From an uncultured Clostridium sp. (GTDB lineage Bacteria; Bacillota; Clostridia; TANB77; CAG-508), in assembly GCA_947571115.1 (NCBI GenBank), contig CANOWW010000016.1, forward strand, positions 1 through 39,955: a DNA stretch of 39,955 bases, given 5' to 3'. Of the stretch, positions 17,085 to 26,192 are shown in pieces; position 1 is the stretch's first letter, and each line of letters opens with the position of its first letter. The translations under genes were made by a program, and so were the position numbers. Under the pieces are notes generated by a model that did no database searches, had not been told where the DNA came from, and worked only from the letters and a program-made list of their open reading frames with translations.

Positions 17085-17232
17085 GAGGCTCTCGTGGGGA
17101 CCGCAAAGTAATACTTGAGTGATATTGAAAAGATAAAACATAGTTTTAGCTTTGAAATTCACGATTAGTATTACTTGTGGGAAGAGCCGAGTGGAGCCAA
17201 TTGTCCCCTGCAAACCTCTAGACTGGAGGTTT
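17085..17232 (-). ncRNA. Structured 3' region or small RNA with competing stems (candidate)
   Basis: Three pairings are visible. AAGTAATACT (17106-17115) pairs with AGTATTACTT (17167-17176), and GGGGAC (17096-17101) with GTCCCC (17203-17208), nested around it. A GGCTC near 17087 can pair with one of two GAGCC copies near 17184 and 17194. The GGCTC pairing is not compatible with the GGGGAC stem, so two folds compete. AAACCTC/GAGGTTT forms a further hairpin at 17212-17232. No known RNA family is recognised. It could be the 3' UTR of the prepilin-like gene. Confidence 0.45.
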
Positions 17233-17233
17233 C

Positions 17234-17260
17234 AAAAGGAACCAGTCGATGGTTCCTTTT
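17234..17260. repeat. Perfect hairpin, 11-bp stem and 5-nt loop (second)
   Basis: AAAAGGAACCA, loop GTCGA, TGGTTCCTTTT. It has the same stem and loop size as the neighbouring hairpin at 17277-17303, but unrelated sequence, which suggests the shape rather than the sequence is kept. Confidence 0.85.
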
Positions 17261-17276
17261 GCTGGGAGAGGATTTT

Positions 17277-17303
17277 AAGGAGAGGGCAAGCCGCCCTCTC
17301 CTT
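17277..17303. repeat. Perfect GC-rich hairpin 10 bp after the prepilin-like gene
   Basis: AAGGAGAGGGC, loop AAGCC, GCCCTCTCCTT. The stem is G/C-rich in a low-GC genome and is not followed by a T-run on the minus strand, so it is not a typical terminator. Position and form resemble the DNA hairpin that follows the variable region in targets of diversity-generating retroelements. Confidence 0.85.
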
Positions 17304-17312
17304 AGATAATCT

Positions 17313-18593
17313 TTATTCACTCAAATCCCAAGCCGTGCTATTCCAGTTCATTTTTGCATTTGTAGGCAACTTCACAAGAGGACGAACGCCATAATCGGCA
17401 TAGTCATAGAAATGGAAACTCACATGACCTTGATAACCCACATGCCACATGTAGGCAGCGTTGTCAGAACATGCTGATGTCAACCAATAAGCTGGAGCAA
17501 TAGTTATACTTGTAATAACGTAAGGAGCAACTGTGTTCGTTACTGTAATATCAGAAGAAGTACTTAATCCATTTGAATGTGATGTTCCATATTTTGTATT
17601 ATAACTAGCACAAAATTGTTCTTTGCTTGCTCCTCCTGTTGCCGTTGCTCCACTAAAACCAGTTGCATAATTAGTCCAATTTGATGTGTTTGTTAACCAA
17701 TTAGCTAATCCATCTCTACTATTTCCTATTACTTTGTAATCATTTCCTTCTACTTTTGCAACATCACTTGTAATTGTCATTCCACTGCTTGGCACATAAT
17801 CACTTGAAATCAAATAAATACTACTTCCGTCATTTAAGAACACTTGCCAATCGTCTACTCCATTTGCTGAATAATTTACCTTGTCTCCATAATATTCTGG
17901 CTTAATTGCTGCTGTTCCAGCTAACGTTTCCCACACAGCATACAATGTCACACTTTGGCTTCCCATTGTGAAACTTCCTGAAGTTGTATATTCTGGCGTC
18001 GTTGCTGTGCTACTTGTTGCCCAACCTAGGAAATTTGTACCTTTTTTCGTTGGTTTTGTCGTAAAATCAATGCTCACGCTTTCTCCTGCTGCATATTTTT
18101 TGCTAGCTGGCGCGCCTGTTCCGCCATTGGCATTGTATGAAACTGTGTATTTCGTCACAATCTGGTTTCCACTTAACTCGCCATCAATTGTTACAGTTCC
18201 GTCTGAATTTAAGGTTCCAATTTCTAAGCCTTCATAATTTAATTTTCCACTGCTGTCACATGAAACTTCTGCCCCGTTTGAAAGTTCTACACCTTTTTCC
18301 AATTCTGCTTTGACGTATTCATTCGCACTTGCAAAATTGTTGTCTTTCATATAGTAATCCATTTGCAATTCTGCAATTTTTAATTCAATTTCTTCCTTAA
18401 TTTGTGCCATGTTGTTCACATCTACTGCTTTTTGGGCTCGTCCTAAAATCCCGTTACTGCCCGCTACCAAATTGATTGATACACCTGCTAAAATCAACAG
18501 CACAATAATGGTTATAACCAATGCAACTAGAGTAATACCGTTGTTTCTTTTTAAAAAATTATAGGATTCTTTTCCTACTTTTTTTGTGTTCAA
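17313..18593 (-). CDS. Prepilin-like surface protein with InlB-type repeat and variable-looking C-terminal domain
   Basis: A protein of about 426 residues. The prepilin signal NNGITLVALVITIIVLLILA lies at about 17-40, followed by a helical stalk to about 85. An InlB B (Flg_new) repeat lies at about 150-225, with FLGWA and LYAVWE. The C-terminal domain (about 240-420) has AYWLTSA and YGVRPLVKL, resembling C-type-lectin/FGE-like display domains. Codons 5' of GVRP are almost all NNY (TTC CAT TTC TAT GAC TAT GCC GAT TAT), as in a diversified region. Start: TTG 18593 has no good ribosome site; GAGGGG at 18615-18620 is ideally spaced for codon ATA at 18603-18605, which looks like a mutated ATG. The likely processing enzyme is encoded at 3870-4647. 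Confidence 0.85.
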   Translation of the reverse strand: MNTKKVGKESYNFLKRNNGITLVALVITIIVLLILAGVSINLVAGSNGILGRAQKAVDVNNMAQIKEEIELKIAELQMDYYMKDNNFASANEYVKAELEKGVELSNGAEVSCDSSGKLNYEGLEIGTLNSDGTVTIDGELSGNQIVTKYTVSYNANGGTGAPASKKYAAGESVSIDFTTKPTKKGTNFLGWATSSTATTPEYTTSGSFTMGSQSVTLYAVWETLAGTAAIKPEYYGDKVNYSANGVDDWQVFLNDGSSIYLISSDYVPSSGMTITSDVAKVEGNDYKVIGNSRDGLANWLTNTSNWTNYATGFSGATATGGASKEQFCASYNTKYGTSHSNGLSTSSDITVTNTVAPYVITSITIAPAYWLTSACSDNAAYMWHVGYQGHVSFHFYDYADYGVRPLVKLPTNAKMNWNSTAWDLSE

Positions 18594-18802
18594 AAAATTC
18601 TCTATCTTTTGTTTCCCCTCTTTCTTTTTTTAATATAAGCTTAGTTTACATCAAAAAAGAAAAAAATATAAGGTGTCAAATAAAATGACGTCATAATATT
18701 TTTCATGATTTTAGTTGTAAGAAATTTTTTCATCCAAAATAAGAGAAATTTAATTTTCTCAAATTCCTCCCATTTTTACTCTTATTCAATTAAAATAAGT
18801 AA

Positions 18803-19249
18803 ATCTATAAGCCGGGTTCTGTCGTGAATAGTCATTTATCTAGGATAGATATTGCTATCTACCTCAAGCCACTCATGCAAAATAAATCAGAGACTTTAAA
18901 GAGCTAAGTTTCTCTTTTTGCAAGGTGTTGCTCCGGATGGGGTTTACACTGACGCACTATATCACTATAGCACCGGTAAGCTCTTACCTTACCTTTTCAC
19001 CTTAACCAGTTTACCGTAAAAATTTTTTCACTTTTCTAAAATTTCCTCTCTTTGAGAAATCGAGTAAAATTTTTTATCAAAAATTTTTCCACGATAAATT
19101 AAAATAATTTTTACGATAAACTGGCTGTTATTTTCTGTTGCACTTTCCCTAAGGTTACCCTCGCTTGACGTTATCAAGCATCCTGCTCTTTATGGAGCCC
19201 GGACTTTCCTCTCATGGTTCCTTTCGGAATTCATCAGCGACTATTCAAT
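18803..19249 (-). ncRNA. rnpB: RNase P RNA
   Basis: The catalytic RNA of RNase P, maturing tRNA 5' ends. Minus-strand hallmarks are GAGGAAAGTCCGGGCTC near the 5' end, GAGGGTAACC and the following GGGAAAGTGCAACAGAAA, and ACAGAACCCGGCTTA at the 3' end. TGAATAGTC at the 5' end pairs with GACTATTCA near the 3' end (P1). A long A/T-rich insertion between about 19006 and 19124, with arms CCAGTTTACCGTAAAAAT and ATTTTTACGATAAACTGG, is an extended P12 helix of about 120 nt. Confidence 0.95.
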
Positions 19250-19261
19250 TTACTCAAAATT

Positions 19262-19290
19262 ATTATACTACTTTTTTGTAAAAACGTCAA
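19262..19290 (-). promoter_or_regulatory. Promoter of rnpB
   Basis: Minus-strand TTGACG (19285-19290), a 17-bp spacer and TATAAT (19262-19267). The start is expected near 19255, a few bases before the P1 stem. Confidence 0.85.
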
Positions 19291-19294
19291 ATGT

Positions 19295-19618
19295 TTATTT
19301 TAAAGTCCCTGCAATATTTTCACAAATCCTAATATATAAGTCTTTGCGCTCAGTAGATAAAGTGTCCAATATTTCAGAAAAAGCATTGTCAGCATTTTTA
19401 TCATTAATACCTTTTACCAAAGTATCTAAATTCAAATCCAATACAGTGGCTAGATTTACCAAAACTTCCACACTACAAACACTTGTCCCTCGTTCAATTT
19501 CTCCCACATGAGATGGACTAATATCGATCATTTCAGCCACTTTTTCTTGTGTTAATTTTAGTTCATTTCTTTTGTCACGAATGCGTTTTCCCATTGCTTT
19601 AAAATCAATCTCATACAT
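19295..19618 (-). CDS. Xre-family HTH regulator
   Basis: 107 residues. A Cro/C1 HTH at about 10-65 with LTQEKVAEMIDISPSHVGEI as helices 2-3, followed by a short helical tail (FSEILDTLSTERKDLYIRIC) that may dimerise. AAGGAGG lies well placed before ATG 19618. This type, with the MGKRIRDKRNELKLTQE opening, is common in gut Clostridia. It stands alone next to rnpB; no target operator or partner gene was identified. Confidence 0.85.
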   Translation of the reverse strand: MYEIDFKAMGKRIRDKRNELKLTQEKVAEMIDISPSHVGEIERGTSVCSVEVLVNLATVLDLNLDTLVKGINDKNADNAFSEILDTLSTERKDLYIRICENIAGTLK

Positions 19619-19721
19619 ACGTTAATCCTCCTTATGTACATTCTACAATGTTCCTACGCATTAATTAAGAAGCCACAACAGTTTAATCTAGTGTGTAGCC
19701 GTTGTATGTATGATAATTTCT

Positions 19722-20249
19722 CTATTCTTCTAATCTCTTTCGGATTTCTTCATTTTCTTTTAAATCCTCACTCAAAAATTGATAAGAACTTTTATCTTGC
19801 GAAATTGCCGCAAGTCCAACTTCTAAATCATTTTTCAGCTCTTGGCTCGCATATTTGACAATAATTCCCTTATTTTTGACAGCTTCTAGTACAATTTCTT
19901 TATCTGCTCGCATTTTTTTTGTCGCAAAATACAGAATTTGACCTGTTTGCTTTAAACCAGCCAGCAAAAGTTCCCTGTCCGTCAACAAGTTTTCTTTGGC
20001 ATAGCAATACGTCCATCCCACTTTGCTAACAGAAGCATATACCACCTCTCGATTCGCCTTTAGCTCATCACTTGCAAACTCTAAAGCCTCTGGATTATTT
20101 TGGATTGCCTCTAGTACCACTTCCTTATCATTTTTCAATTCGTTTGAGACAAATTCCAACAAAGCCCCTTTTTGCGCCACGCATTTTAGCACATATTCCT
20201 TATCATTCGCACGTTTTTCAATCTCCACAACATCTTGCTCTTTTGGCAC
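19722..20249 (-). CDS. DUF4116-type repeat protein
   Basis: About 175 residues made of repeating units of about 23-25 residues with the pattern L-K-x-D-K-E-[IV]-V-L-E-A-[IV]...A-L-x-[FY]-A. For example NDKEVVLEAIQNNPEALEFA and RADKEIVLEAVKNKGIIVKY. This is the helical repeat of DUF4116, a family of unknown function often seen in multicopy arrays. The start is GTG 20249, supported by AGGTG seven bases upstream. It lies 12 bp downstream of adk and is probably read from it. Confidence 0.8.
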   Translation of the reverse strand: MPKEQDVVEIEKRANDKEYVLKCVAQKGALLEFVSNELKNDKEVVLEAIQNNPEALEFASDELKANREVVYASVSKVGWTYCYAKENLLTDRELLLAGLKQTGQILYFATKKMRADKEIVLEAVKNKGIIVKYASQELKNDLEVGLAAISQDKSSYQFLSEDLKENEEIRKRLEE

Positions 20250-20261
20250 GTATTTTCACCT

Positions 20262-20924
20262 CTATTTTTTCAAATATTCTCCAATCTCCTCTGCAATATC
20301 ACTTGATACTTTATTGGATTCATTGTTGAGTTTAACGGTATATAAGATATCTTTATTTTTATAAAACTCAATTAAGCTTTCTGAAATATTATGATAATTT
20401 TCTAATCTTTTTCGGACTGTTTGCTCGTTGTCGTCCTCACGAATGATTAACTTTGTCCCGCAATTGTCACAAATATTTTCTACTTTCGGTTTGCGAAAAT
20501 CTAAATTATAAATTTCTCTGCAATCTGGATTGGGGCAAGTTCTTCTTTTGCTAATTCTATCTACAATTTCATCATCTGACAAACTTAAATTAACCGCCAC
20601 TTTGACTTTTCTTCCTTGTGATTGGAGCAAATTATCCAAACTTTCAGCCTGCACAACCGTACGTGGATAGCCATCCAAAATACAACCGTTTCGCGTATCT
20701 GGCTCTGATAATCTTTTTTCCAATAATTGAATGGTAAGTTCGTCTGGAACAAGTTTTCCTTCTTGAACATAAGCTTTTACCTGCTCCCCAATTTCATCTG
20801 CATCATGAATATAGCTTCTAAAAATTTCTCCGCTTGAAATATGCGGAATTTGCAATTTTTGTGCCAACAAATTCCCGACAGTTCCTTTTCCTGTGCCTGG
20901 CGCACCTAACATAATAACAATCAT
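20262..20924 (-). CDS. adk: Adenylate kinase, zinc-lid type
   Basis: It interconverts ATP, AMP and ADP. The P-loop is GAPGTGKGT, the AMP-binding segment is ISSGEIFRSYI, and the DGYPRTVVQAE motif is intact. The LID domain carries four cysteines (CPNPDC and CDNC), as in zinc-binding Gram-positive enzymes, although the LID spacing is somewhat long. 220 residues. It is not in the usual secY-adk-map ribosomal-protein cluster; it stands next to the DUF4116 gene and divergent from rsmA. Confidence 0.94.
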   Translation of the reverse strand: MIVIMLGAPGTGKGTVGNLLAQKLQIPHISSGEIFRSYIHDADEIGEQVKAYVQEGKLVPDELTIQLLEKRLSEPDTRNGCILDGYPRTVVQAESLDNLLQSQGRKVKVAVNLSLSDDEIVDRISKRRTCPNPDCREIYNLDFRKPKVENICDNCGTKLIIREDDNEQTVRKRLENYHNISESLIEFYKNKDILYTVKLNNESNKVSSDIAEEIGEYLKK

Positions 20925-21011
20925 AAAAAATACTCCTTCTTTTATTATTGATTATTTTAGTTATATCATACATTTTTTATTTTGCCAATATTATTTTCAA
21001 TGATTATTCTA

Positions 21012-21040
21012 TTGATTTTTCGATCAATTTATATTATAAT
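21012..21040 (+). promoter_or_regulatory. Promoter of rsmA
   Basis: TTGATT (21012-21017), a 17-bp spacer and TATAAT (21035-21040), giving a short leader before ATG 21066 with AAGGA as ribosome site. Confidence 0.65.
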
Positions 21041-21065
21041 GAAAGAAAAAGACAAGGATTGAAAA

Positions 21066-21917
21066 ATGGATTTAATACAAGAAACCAAATTTATAATGAA
21101 AAAATATCACATTACTGCTAACAAAAACTTCGGGCAAAATTTTTTGATTGACGAAAATGTTGTCAATTCCATTGTGCAAACAGCAGAAATTTCAAAAGAC
21201 GATGTCATCCTCGAGATTGGTCCTGGGCTTGGCACGCTAACTTCCAAACTTCTGGAAAAAGCAGGCAAAGTAATATGCATTGAACTAGATAAAAAAATGC
21301 TAGATATCCTGCAAGACAGATTTTCACTCTACAACAATTTTGAACTAATTAACAACGATGTTTTAAAAATTGATTTAGCAAATTTAATTGCAATAAATTC
21401 GCAATATTTTACACGTGTAAAAGTAGTTGCCAACTTGCCCTACTATATTACCACTCCTATTATTATGAAATTATTAGAAAGTAAACTAAACTTAACATCG
21501 ATTACCGTGATGGTCCAAAAAGAAGTCGCAGAGCGACTTACAGAAATTCCCGGTGGTAAAAACTCGGGCGCCATTACTTATAGCATTCATTATTATACCA
21601 ATCCTAAATTAATAATCAATGTCCCAAGCACTTCTTTTTTGCCAAGTCCCAAAGTCGACTCTAGTGTCATTCATTTAGAATTACTAAAACAACCAAAAGT
21701 AACGCCTCTCAACGAAGATTTGTTTTTTAAAATCATCAAATCAGCCTTTTTACAAAAACGAAAAACGTTGATTAACGCACTTCTAAATAATCATTTTGGT
21801 ACGCGCGAATACTTAGAAAACATGCTAACTTCACTCAATATTGACTTAAAAATTCGTGGCGAAAAACTGACATTAGAACAATTTCAAGAAATTTCCGATT
21901 ACATGACCAAAAATTAA
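21066..21917 (+). CDS. rsmA: 16S rRNA A1518/A1519 dimethyltransferase
   Basis: RsmA/KsgA dimethylates two adjacent adenines in helix 45 of 16S rRNA. 283 residues. NKNFGQNFLIDENVVNSIV is the N-terminal family signature, EIGPGLGTLT the SAM loop, and VANLPYYITTPI the catalytic NLPY motif. LPSPKVDSSVI and AFLQKRKTL follow as expected. The related RNase M5 gene, often upstream in Firmicutes, is not in the window. Confidence 0.96.
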   Translation: MDLIQETKFIMKKYHITANKNFGQNFLIDENVVNSIVQTAEISKDDVILEIGPGLGTLTSKLLEKAGKVICIELDKKMLDILQDRFSLYNNFELINNDVLKIDLANLIAINSQYFTRVKVVANLPYYITTPIIMKLLESKLNLTSITVMVQKEVAERLTEIPGGKNSGAITYSIHYYTNPKLIINVPSTSFLPSPKVDSSVIHLELLKQPKVTPLNEDLFFKIIKSAFLQKRKTLINALLNNHFGTREYLENMLTSLNIDLKIRGEKLTLEQFQEISDYMTKN

Positions 21918-21969
21918 TCATCCTTTCCTAGTCTCATGTACTAACCCCAAACTCCTTGCTATTACTGGG

Positions 21970-22512
21970 TTACTTCTTTTTGTGTCGCAAATATCTCTCC
22001 TCTTCCGAAAAAACACATCCACAGTATTTTTGCATATACAAACCAAGCTCCCTTGCTTTTGCCTGCCCTTCCCTGAAACCTACTCGAAAATCACGATACA
22101 AAAACTCTACCCCATACTTTTTCGCCATTTGCTCACATACTTTTTTCAATTCCTCATGTTTTTGATAAGGGCTCACAAAAAGCGTGCTCGTAAAAGCATC
22201 ATATCCATTTTCCTTAGCATATTTCGCTGTTTCTTCCAAACGTACTGGATAGCAATAATTGACACAGCGATTTTCCAAATCTCCAATTACTTCTCTGCAA
22301 AAATTTCGCAAACCATAATCCTCGTTCACAATCAATTCCAAGTTTACCATTTTTGCATATTCCATTAACGTGTCTCTTCTCGTTTTATATTCTATGTAGG
22401 GATGAATATTCGGATTAAACCAATACAAAGTCGGTTCTATTTTCTCAGCTCTCAAGCTATCAATACAGTACACGCTACATGGCGCACAACAAGTATGCAT
22501 TAACAATTTCAT
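21970..22512 (-). CDS. queH: Epoxyqueuosine reductase QueH
   Basis: It reduces epoxyqueuosine to queuosine in tRNA, the non-orthologous replacement for QueG. 180 residues. The cluster-binding cysteines are in HTCCAPCSV near the N-terminus and YCGCVFSEEER near the C-terminus. Between them lie WFNPNIHPYIEYKTRR, CYPVRLEETAKYA and FTSTLFVSPYQKHE, all family landmarks. Only 3 bp separate it from the membrane protein gene upstream. No other queuosine genes are nearby. Confidence 0.93.
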   Translation of the reverse strand: MKLLMHTCCAPCSVYCIDSLRAEKIEPTLYWFNPNIHPYIEYKTRRDTLMEYAKMVNLELIVNEDYGLRNFCREVIGDLENRCVNYCYPVRLEETAKYAKENGYDAFTSTLFVSPYQKHEELKKVCEQMAKKYGVEFLYRDFRVGFREGQAKARELGLYMQKYCGCVFSEEERYLRHKKK

Positions 22513-22515
22513 CTT

Positions 22516-23967
22516 TTAACCTCTTATATAAACAATTTTTTCTTTCTTATTTTGGAGCATACAAACCAAAGTTCCAACTAAGAATACTACAAAAAATGGC
22601 ACCCCATAAATGTAATATTCCGAATACGCCAAAAATACCATATCTGCAACCAAAGTCAAAATCTGCATTTGCACAATTAACTTGATATTTTTGCCATTTT
22701 GCCAAAACATAAATGGCGTAAGCCACATAAAATACCATGGCTGAAAATTGGAAATGAGCAACCATAAAAAAGCAAACATAAACCAATATAAGTCTTTCAT
22801 TTCTTTGCTAAATTTAATTTCTGCTTGAAAAAGTAATTTTACTGATTTATAAAAATACGCCACCACAAAAATAAATAACACTATATCTGCTAATAATTTA
22901 TGCAAATTTTCGGGGCTAGTAAAATATTGCATCATAAAAAAATAAATGCCTTTTGTCACTTTCCCTCGTTGCGTATTCATTCCCATAAACACTTGTAAAT
23001 CTCGTATATACAATAAATATGGAAGTGCCACAAAAACAGCATATAGCAAACCATATTGCACGCATTTTAGAAATCTTTTCGATACTTTTTCCTCTCGATA
23101 AAAATAAATCACAAATAATGGCAACAGCAATATGGCAAAATATTTAATGTCCGTTGCCAGCGCCAAGCAAAATGTGCTAAGCACTAAATTTTTCTTTTTC
23201 AAAAGTACAAAAAGCGCAAGCAAAATAAAACATACCACAAACATATCATTATGTACATTTCCGATTCCTTCTAACAATACAAACGGATTTAAGCCATAGA
23301 GCAAAACAAATAATTTCTTCTTATTTGTAATTTTATAAATCAAATAGCAATTTAGCAAATGAACAGCCAAATTTGCCATTTTAAACAGCCATAATCCAAC
23401 ATCAATATTACCAAAAGAAAGCCCTGCTATGGCGCTACAAATCATCGTCCAGATTGGTCCATATACCACTGTTGTGCCTGACCAATAATTTTGGTATCCT
23501 TTTTGCAAAACAGTGTCTTGCTCTAAATTAGGGACCTCATTTTCCACATAATCTTTCATTGTCACATAATACGGATTTTGCCTATATTTTGCATTCAATC
23601 GCCCCACCCCTAAATAGTAAAACACATCCGAACTCATAAACGGAATGACTAAAATAAAAATCGCTGAAACAATAAAAATTAGCACAAAAATTGGTCTGAT
23701 GTCTTTAAAAATCTTGTTTCTATCTTTTATTAAAACGCCATAAGAAAACACAAAACCACCTAAAATAATACCATAAATAACCGTTTGATACAAACGGCTG
23801 CTCTCATCCATTAGGAACCTAAATTCGTCCTTGAAATTTAGGACCGTCTTATTTTGAAACCAATATGTGATGGAAGGAACCGCAAAGCACATCGCAAATA
23901 GCACTATCACAAGCACATAAATTTTATTATCTTGCTTTGCAACATTTCTATTAAAAATCTTTTTCAT
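22516..23967 (-). CDS. Polytopic GT-C-like glycosyltransferase (candidate)
   Basis: 483 residues with about 11-13 hydrophobic helices. After the first few helices, a loop holds [20 protein letters not shown] with an acidic residue just after a helix, as in GT-C lipid-linked sugar transferases (GT87/DUF2029 relatives). [10 protein letters not shown] and [20 protein letters not shown] are typical of that group, and [17 protein letters not shown] occurs late. The sugar donor and acceptor are unknown. It overlaps the start region of ruvB's 3' end by 17 bp (22516-23967 against 23951). Confidence 0.75.
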   Translation of the reverse strand: MKKIFNRNVAKQDNKIYVLVIVLFAMCFAVPSITYWFQNKTVLNFKDEFRFLMDESSRLYQTVIYGIILGGFVFSYGVLIKDRNKIFKDIRPIFVLIFIVSAIFILVIPFMSSDVFYYLGVGRLNAKYRQNPYYVTMKDYVENEVPNLEQDTVLQKGYQNYWSGTTVVYGPIWTMICSAIAGLSFGNIDVGLWLFKMANLAVHLLNCYLIYKITNKKKLFVLLYGLNPFVLLEGIGNVHNDMFVVCFILLALFVLLKKKNLVLSTFCLALATDIKYFAILLLPLFVIYFYREEKVSKRFLKCVQYGLLYAVFVALPYLLYIRDLQVFMGMNTQRGKVTKGIYFFMMQYFTSPENLHKLLADIVLFIFVVAYFYKSVKLLFQAEIKFSKEMKDLYWFMFAFLWLLISNFQPWYFMWLTPFMFWQNGKNIKLIVQMQILTLVADMVFLAYSEYYIYGVPFFVVFLVGTLVCMLQNKKEKIVYIRG

Positions 23968-24964
23968 GATATTCTACCCCCAAATGTTCATAAGCAAGCG
24001 GAGTGGCAATTCTACCACGTGGCGTTCTTGCCAAAAAACCAATTTGCATCAAATATGGCTCGTACACATCCTCCACTGTGTCGATTTCTTCGTTAATCGT
24101 TGCTGCCAAAGTTTCCAGCCCAACTGGCTTTCCCGCATAGTTAGTAATCAGTGTTTGCAAAATTTTAAGGTCAATGTGATCTAGCCCCAAATCATCAATT
24201 TCCAATTTATGCAAAGCAATTTTCGCAATTTCAAGTGTAATATTTCCGTCTCCTAAAATGGTCGCATAGTCCCTCACACGCTTCAAAAGTCGATTGGCAA
24301 TACGCGGCGTTCCCCTTGAGCGTTTCGCAATTTCAAGGGCTGCTTCTTTTTCAATTTCGATTTGCAAAATATGGCTTGAACGAAGCACAATCGTCCTCAA
24401 ATCCTCCACACAGTACAATTCCAACCTGCTCACAATGCCAAATCTGTCGCGCAGTGGGGTCGTAAGAGAACCTGCTCTTGTGGTCGCCCCTACTAACGTA
24501 AACTTTGGCAAATCGAGACGAATGGAACGCGCACTTGGCCCTTTTCCAATCATAATATCCAAACTAAAATCCTCCAATGCTGGATACAAAATCTCTTCTA
24601 CGTTTCGATTTAAACGATGAATTTCGTCAATAAATAAAACATCATTTTCCGCCAAACTGGTCAAAATAGCTGCCAAATCGCCTGATTTTTCAATTGCTGG
24701 ACCTGACGTAATATGAATTTTTGAGTTCATTTCATTGGCGATAATATTGGAAAGCGTCGTTTTTCCCAAACCCGGAGGACCATATAACAAAACATGGTCA
24801 AGCGTTTCTCCTCTTTTTTTAGCGGCTTCAATATAAACCTTCATATTTTCTTTGACTTTATTTTGCCCAATATATTCGCTTAAACTTTTGGGACGTAGCG
24901 AAAATTCATTAACGCTCTCTTCTTCGTCATGCAAATCTGGCAAAAGCAAATTATTTTCCTTCAT
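23951..24964 (-). CDS. ruvB: Holliday junction branch-migration helicase RuvB
   Basis: The hexameric AAA+ motor of branch migration. 337 residues. [19 protein letters not shown] is the N-terminal signature, [11 protein letters not shown]alker [12 protein letters not shown]alker B and [18 protein letters not shown] sensor 1 with the Arg finger region. The C-terminal winged helix ends [14 protein letters not shown]. ruvA, usually directly upstream, is missing; instead a gene of unknown function precedes it with a 14-bp overlap. Confidence 0.96.
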   Translation of the reverse strand: MKENNLLLPDLHDEEESVNEFSLRPKSLSEYIGQNKVKENMKVYIEAAKKRGETLDHVLLYGPPGLGKTTLSNIIANEMNSKIHITSGPAIEKSGDLAAILTSLAENDVLFIDEIHRLNRNVEEILYPALEDFSLDIMIGKGPSARSIRLDLPKFTLVGATTRAGSLTTPLRDRFGIVSRLELYCVEDLRTIVLRSSHILQIEIEKEAALEIAKRSRGTPRIANRLLKRVRDYATILGDGNITLEIAKIALHKLEIDDLGLDHIDLKILQTLITNYAGKPVGLETLAATINEEIDTVEDVYEPYLMQIGFLARTPRGRIATPLAYEHLGVEYHEKDF

Positions 24965-26032
24965 CTTCTCTCCCTGGCTCTTCTTTTTCTAGTACCACAA
25001 AACCGCCATCTGCATCTCCTTTGACAGTTGGTAATTCTTTTCCTAGTTTTATATTTTCTACATCTTCTTGCCATTGCTCTTTAAAAGCATCTAATCTAAA
25101 ACCAATATCAAATTTATTCATTAAGTCACAATATAAATTAATATCTTCTTCATTTTCATTCTGATATTCATTTGACATTAGTTTGCCTGTATTAAACAAT
25201 GATCGTATTTTTAAAACGTAATCTTTATCTCCTTCTTTCACTTTCTCTAAATAATTTGCTAAACCTTGATACTTTTCATTTTTAGAAGTTGCCATATACT
25301 CTAAAATAGAGCTTACATCAAAATTGGGAACTTGATTTAAATACATTTCAACTGCTTTTGCTTTTTCCACATCAGTTATATCATTTGCCTTTATTTCCAT
25401 TCCCAATGTTTCAAACTTTGTAATTGCATCTAGTAAATTTCTTCCATGATTAATTTTATCATACTGCTCTGGATCGCTTTTTTCAATTCTCTTAAATATT
25501 TCCAATATTCCGTAAATCCTTTTTTCGTCTCCATGCTTACTACTCTCTTCGCAGCTTGCTCACTCATCACATGATAGACATGATGATCTTTATACACATC
25601 CGTTTTTGGAAGTTCTAATTTTTCCCCATTTTTAAACACATCAAAATCACCAGACCTTAGTTTATCTAGCAAAATTTGACATTGTTTCGTCACTTCCAAA
25701 TCTCCATCACACATTTGAGCAATCTCTTCCAACGAAATATTATCTATATTCACAGACTTTTCTTTGGAAGCTGATTTCTCATTAATCTGGTCAAGCGTCG
25801 GATTGATAATCATTTTTTGAAAAGCTTTTGTTACTTCTCTTATTCCTACATTTTTAAAATTCCCTTTCGCCAAAGCCAAAACTCTCGTATTACTTTTATC
25901 TTTCCCATATCTAAGACCAACCAGCATTTTTTCTTCACCTTCTAAAACAAAGCAATCTATTTTCGCATTTCTGAAGTCTTCTTCTGATATCTCCCAATGA
26001 ATTGAATTTTTATCATCATTTTCTATCGCCAT
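24951..26032 (-). CDS. Unknown protein, frame interrupted at an A6 run
   Basis: Two overlapping frames look like one protein of about 360 residues. The first starts at ATG 26032 (the ATG at 26050 is disfavoured because GGAGG lies between the two) and ends at 25430. The second, running to 24951, has no ATG or ribosome site of its own, only a TTG. It is -1 relative to the first. Two A6 runs in the overlap (plus-strand T's at 25519-25524 and 25478-25483) are the obvious places for a lost base. No domain is recognised. Both halves are charged and mainly helical, with no membrane segment. Unlike the CGG cases, the shift sign and context differ. Confidence 0.6.
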
Positions 26033-26100
26033 ACTTTTTCCTCCGTACATCTACATTTTTTTATATTTTATACTATAATTTTCAAGTTTACAATATTTTT

Positions 26101-26129
26101 CACTAAATTTCCATATAATATTCCAAATT
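26101..26129 (-). repeat. Remnant copy of the 3' end of the 26849-27088 gene
   Basis: 29 bases nearly identical to 26841-26869; on the minus strand both read NLEYYMEI-stop. It indicates a decayed tandem copy of that gene, or a duplication target 740 bp away. Confidence 0.75.
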
Positions 26130-26192
26130 ACTATTTTTTATATCATATTATATTTTTTTCACATTTGCAATACTTTTTTTAATTTTCAAAAA

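Noticed and set aside
16620..17312. DGR template repeat or reverse transcriptase in the gap next to the putative variable region
   Set aside because: No copy of the variable-region sequence and no reading frame of adequate size is present there on either strand.
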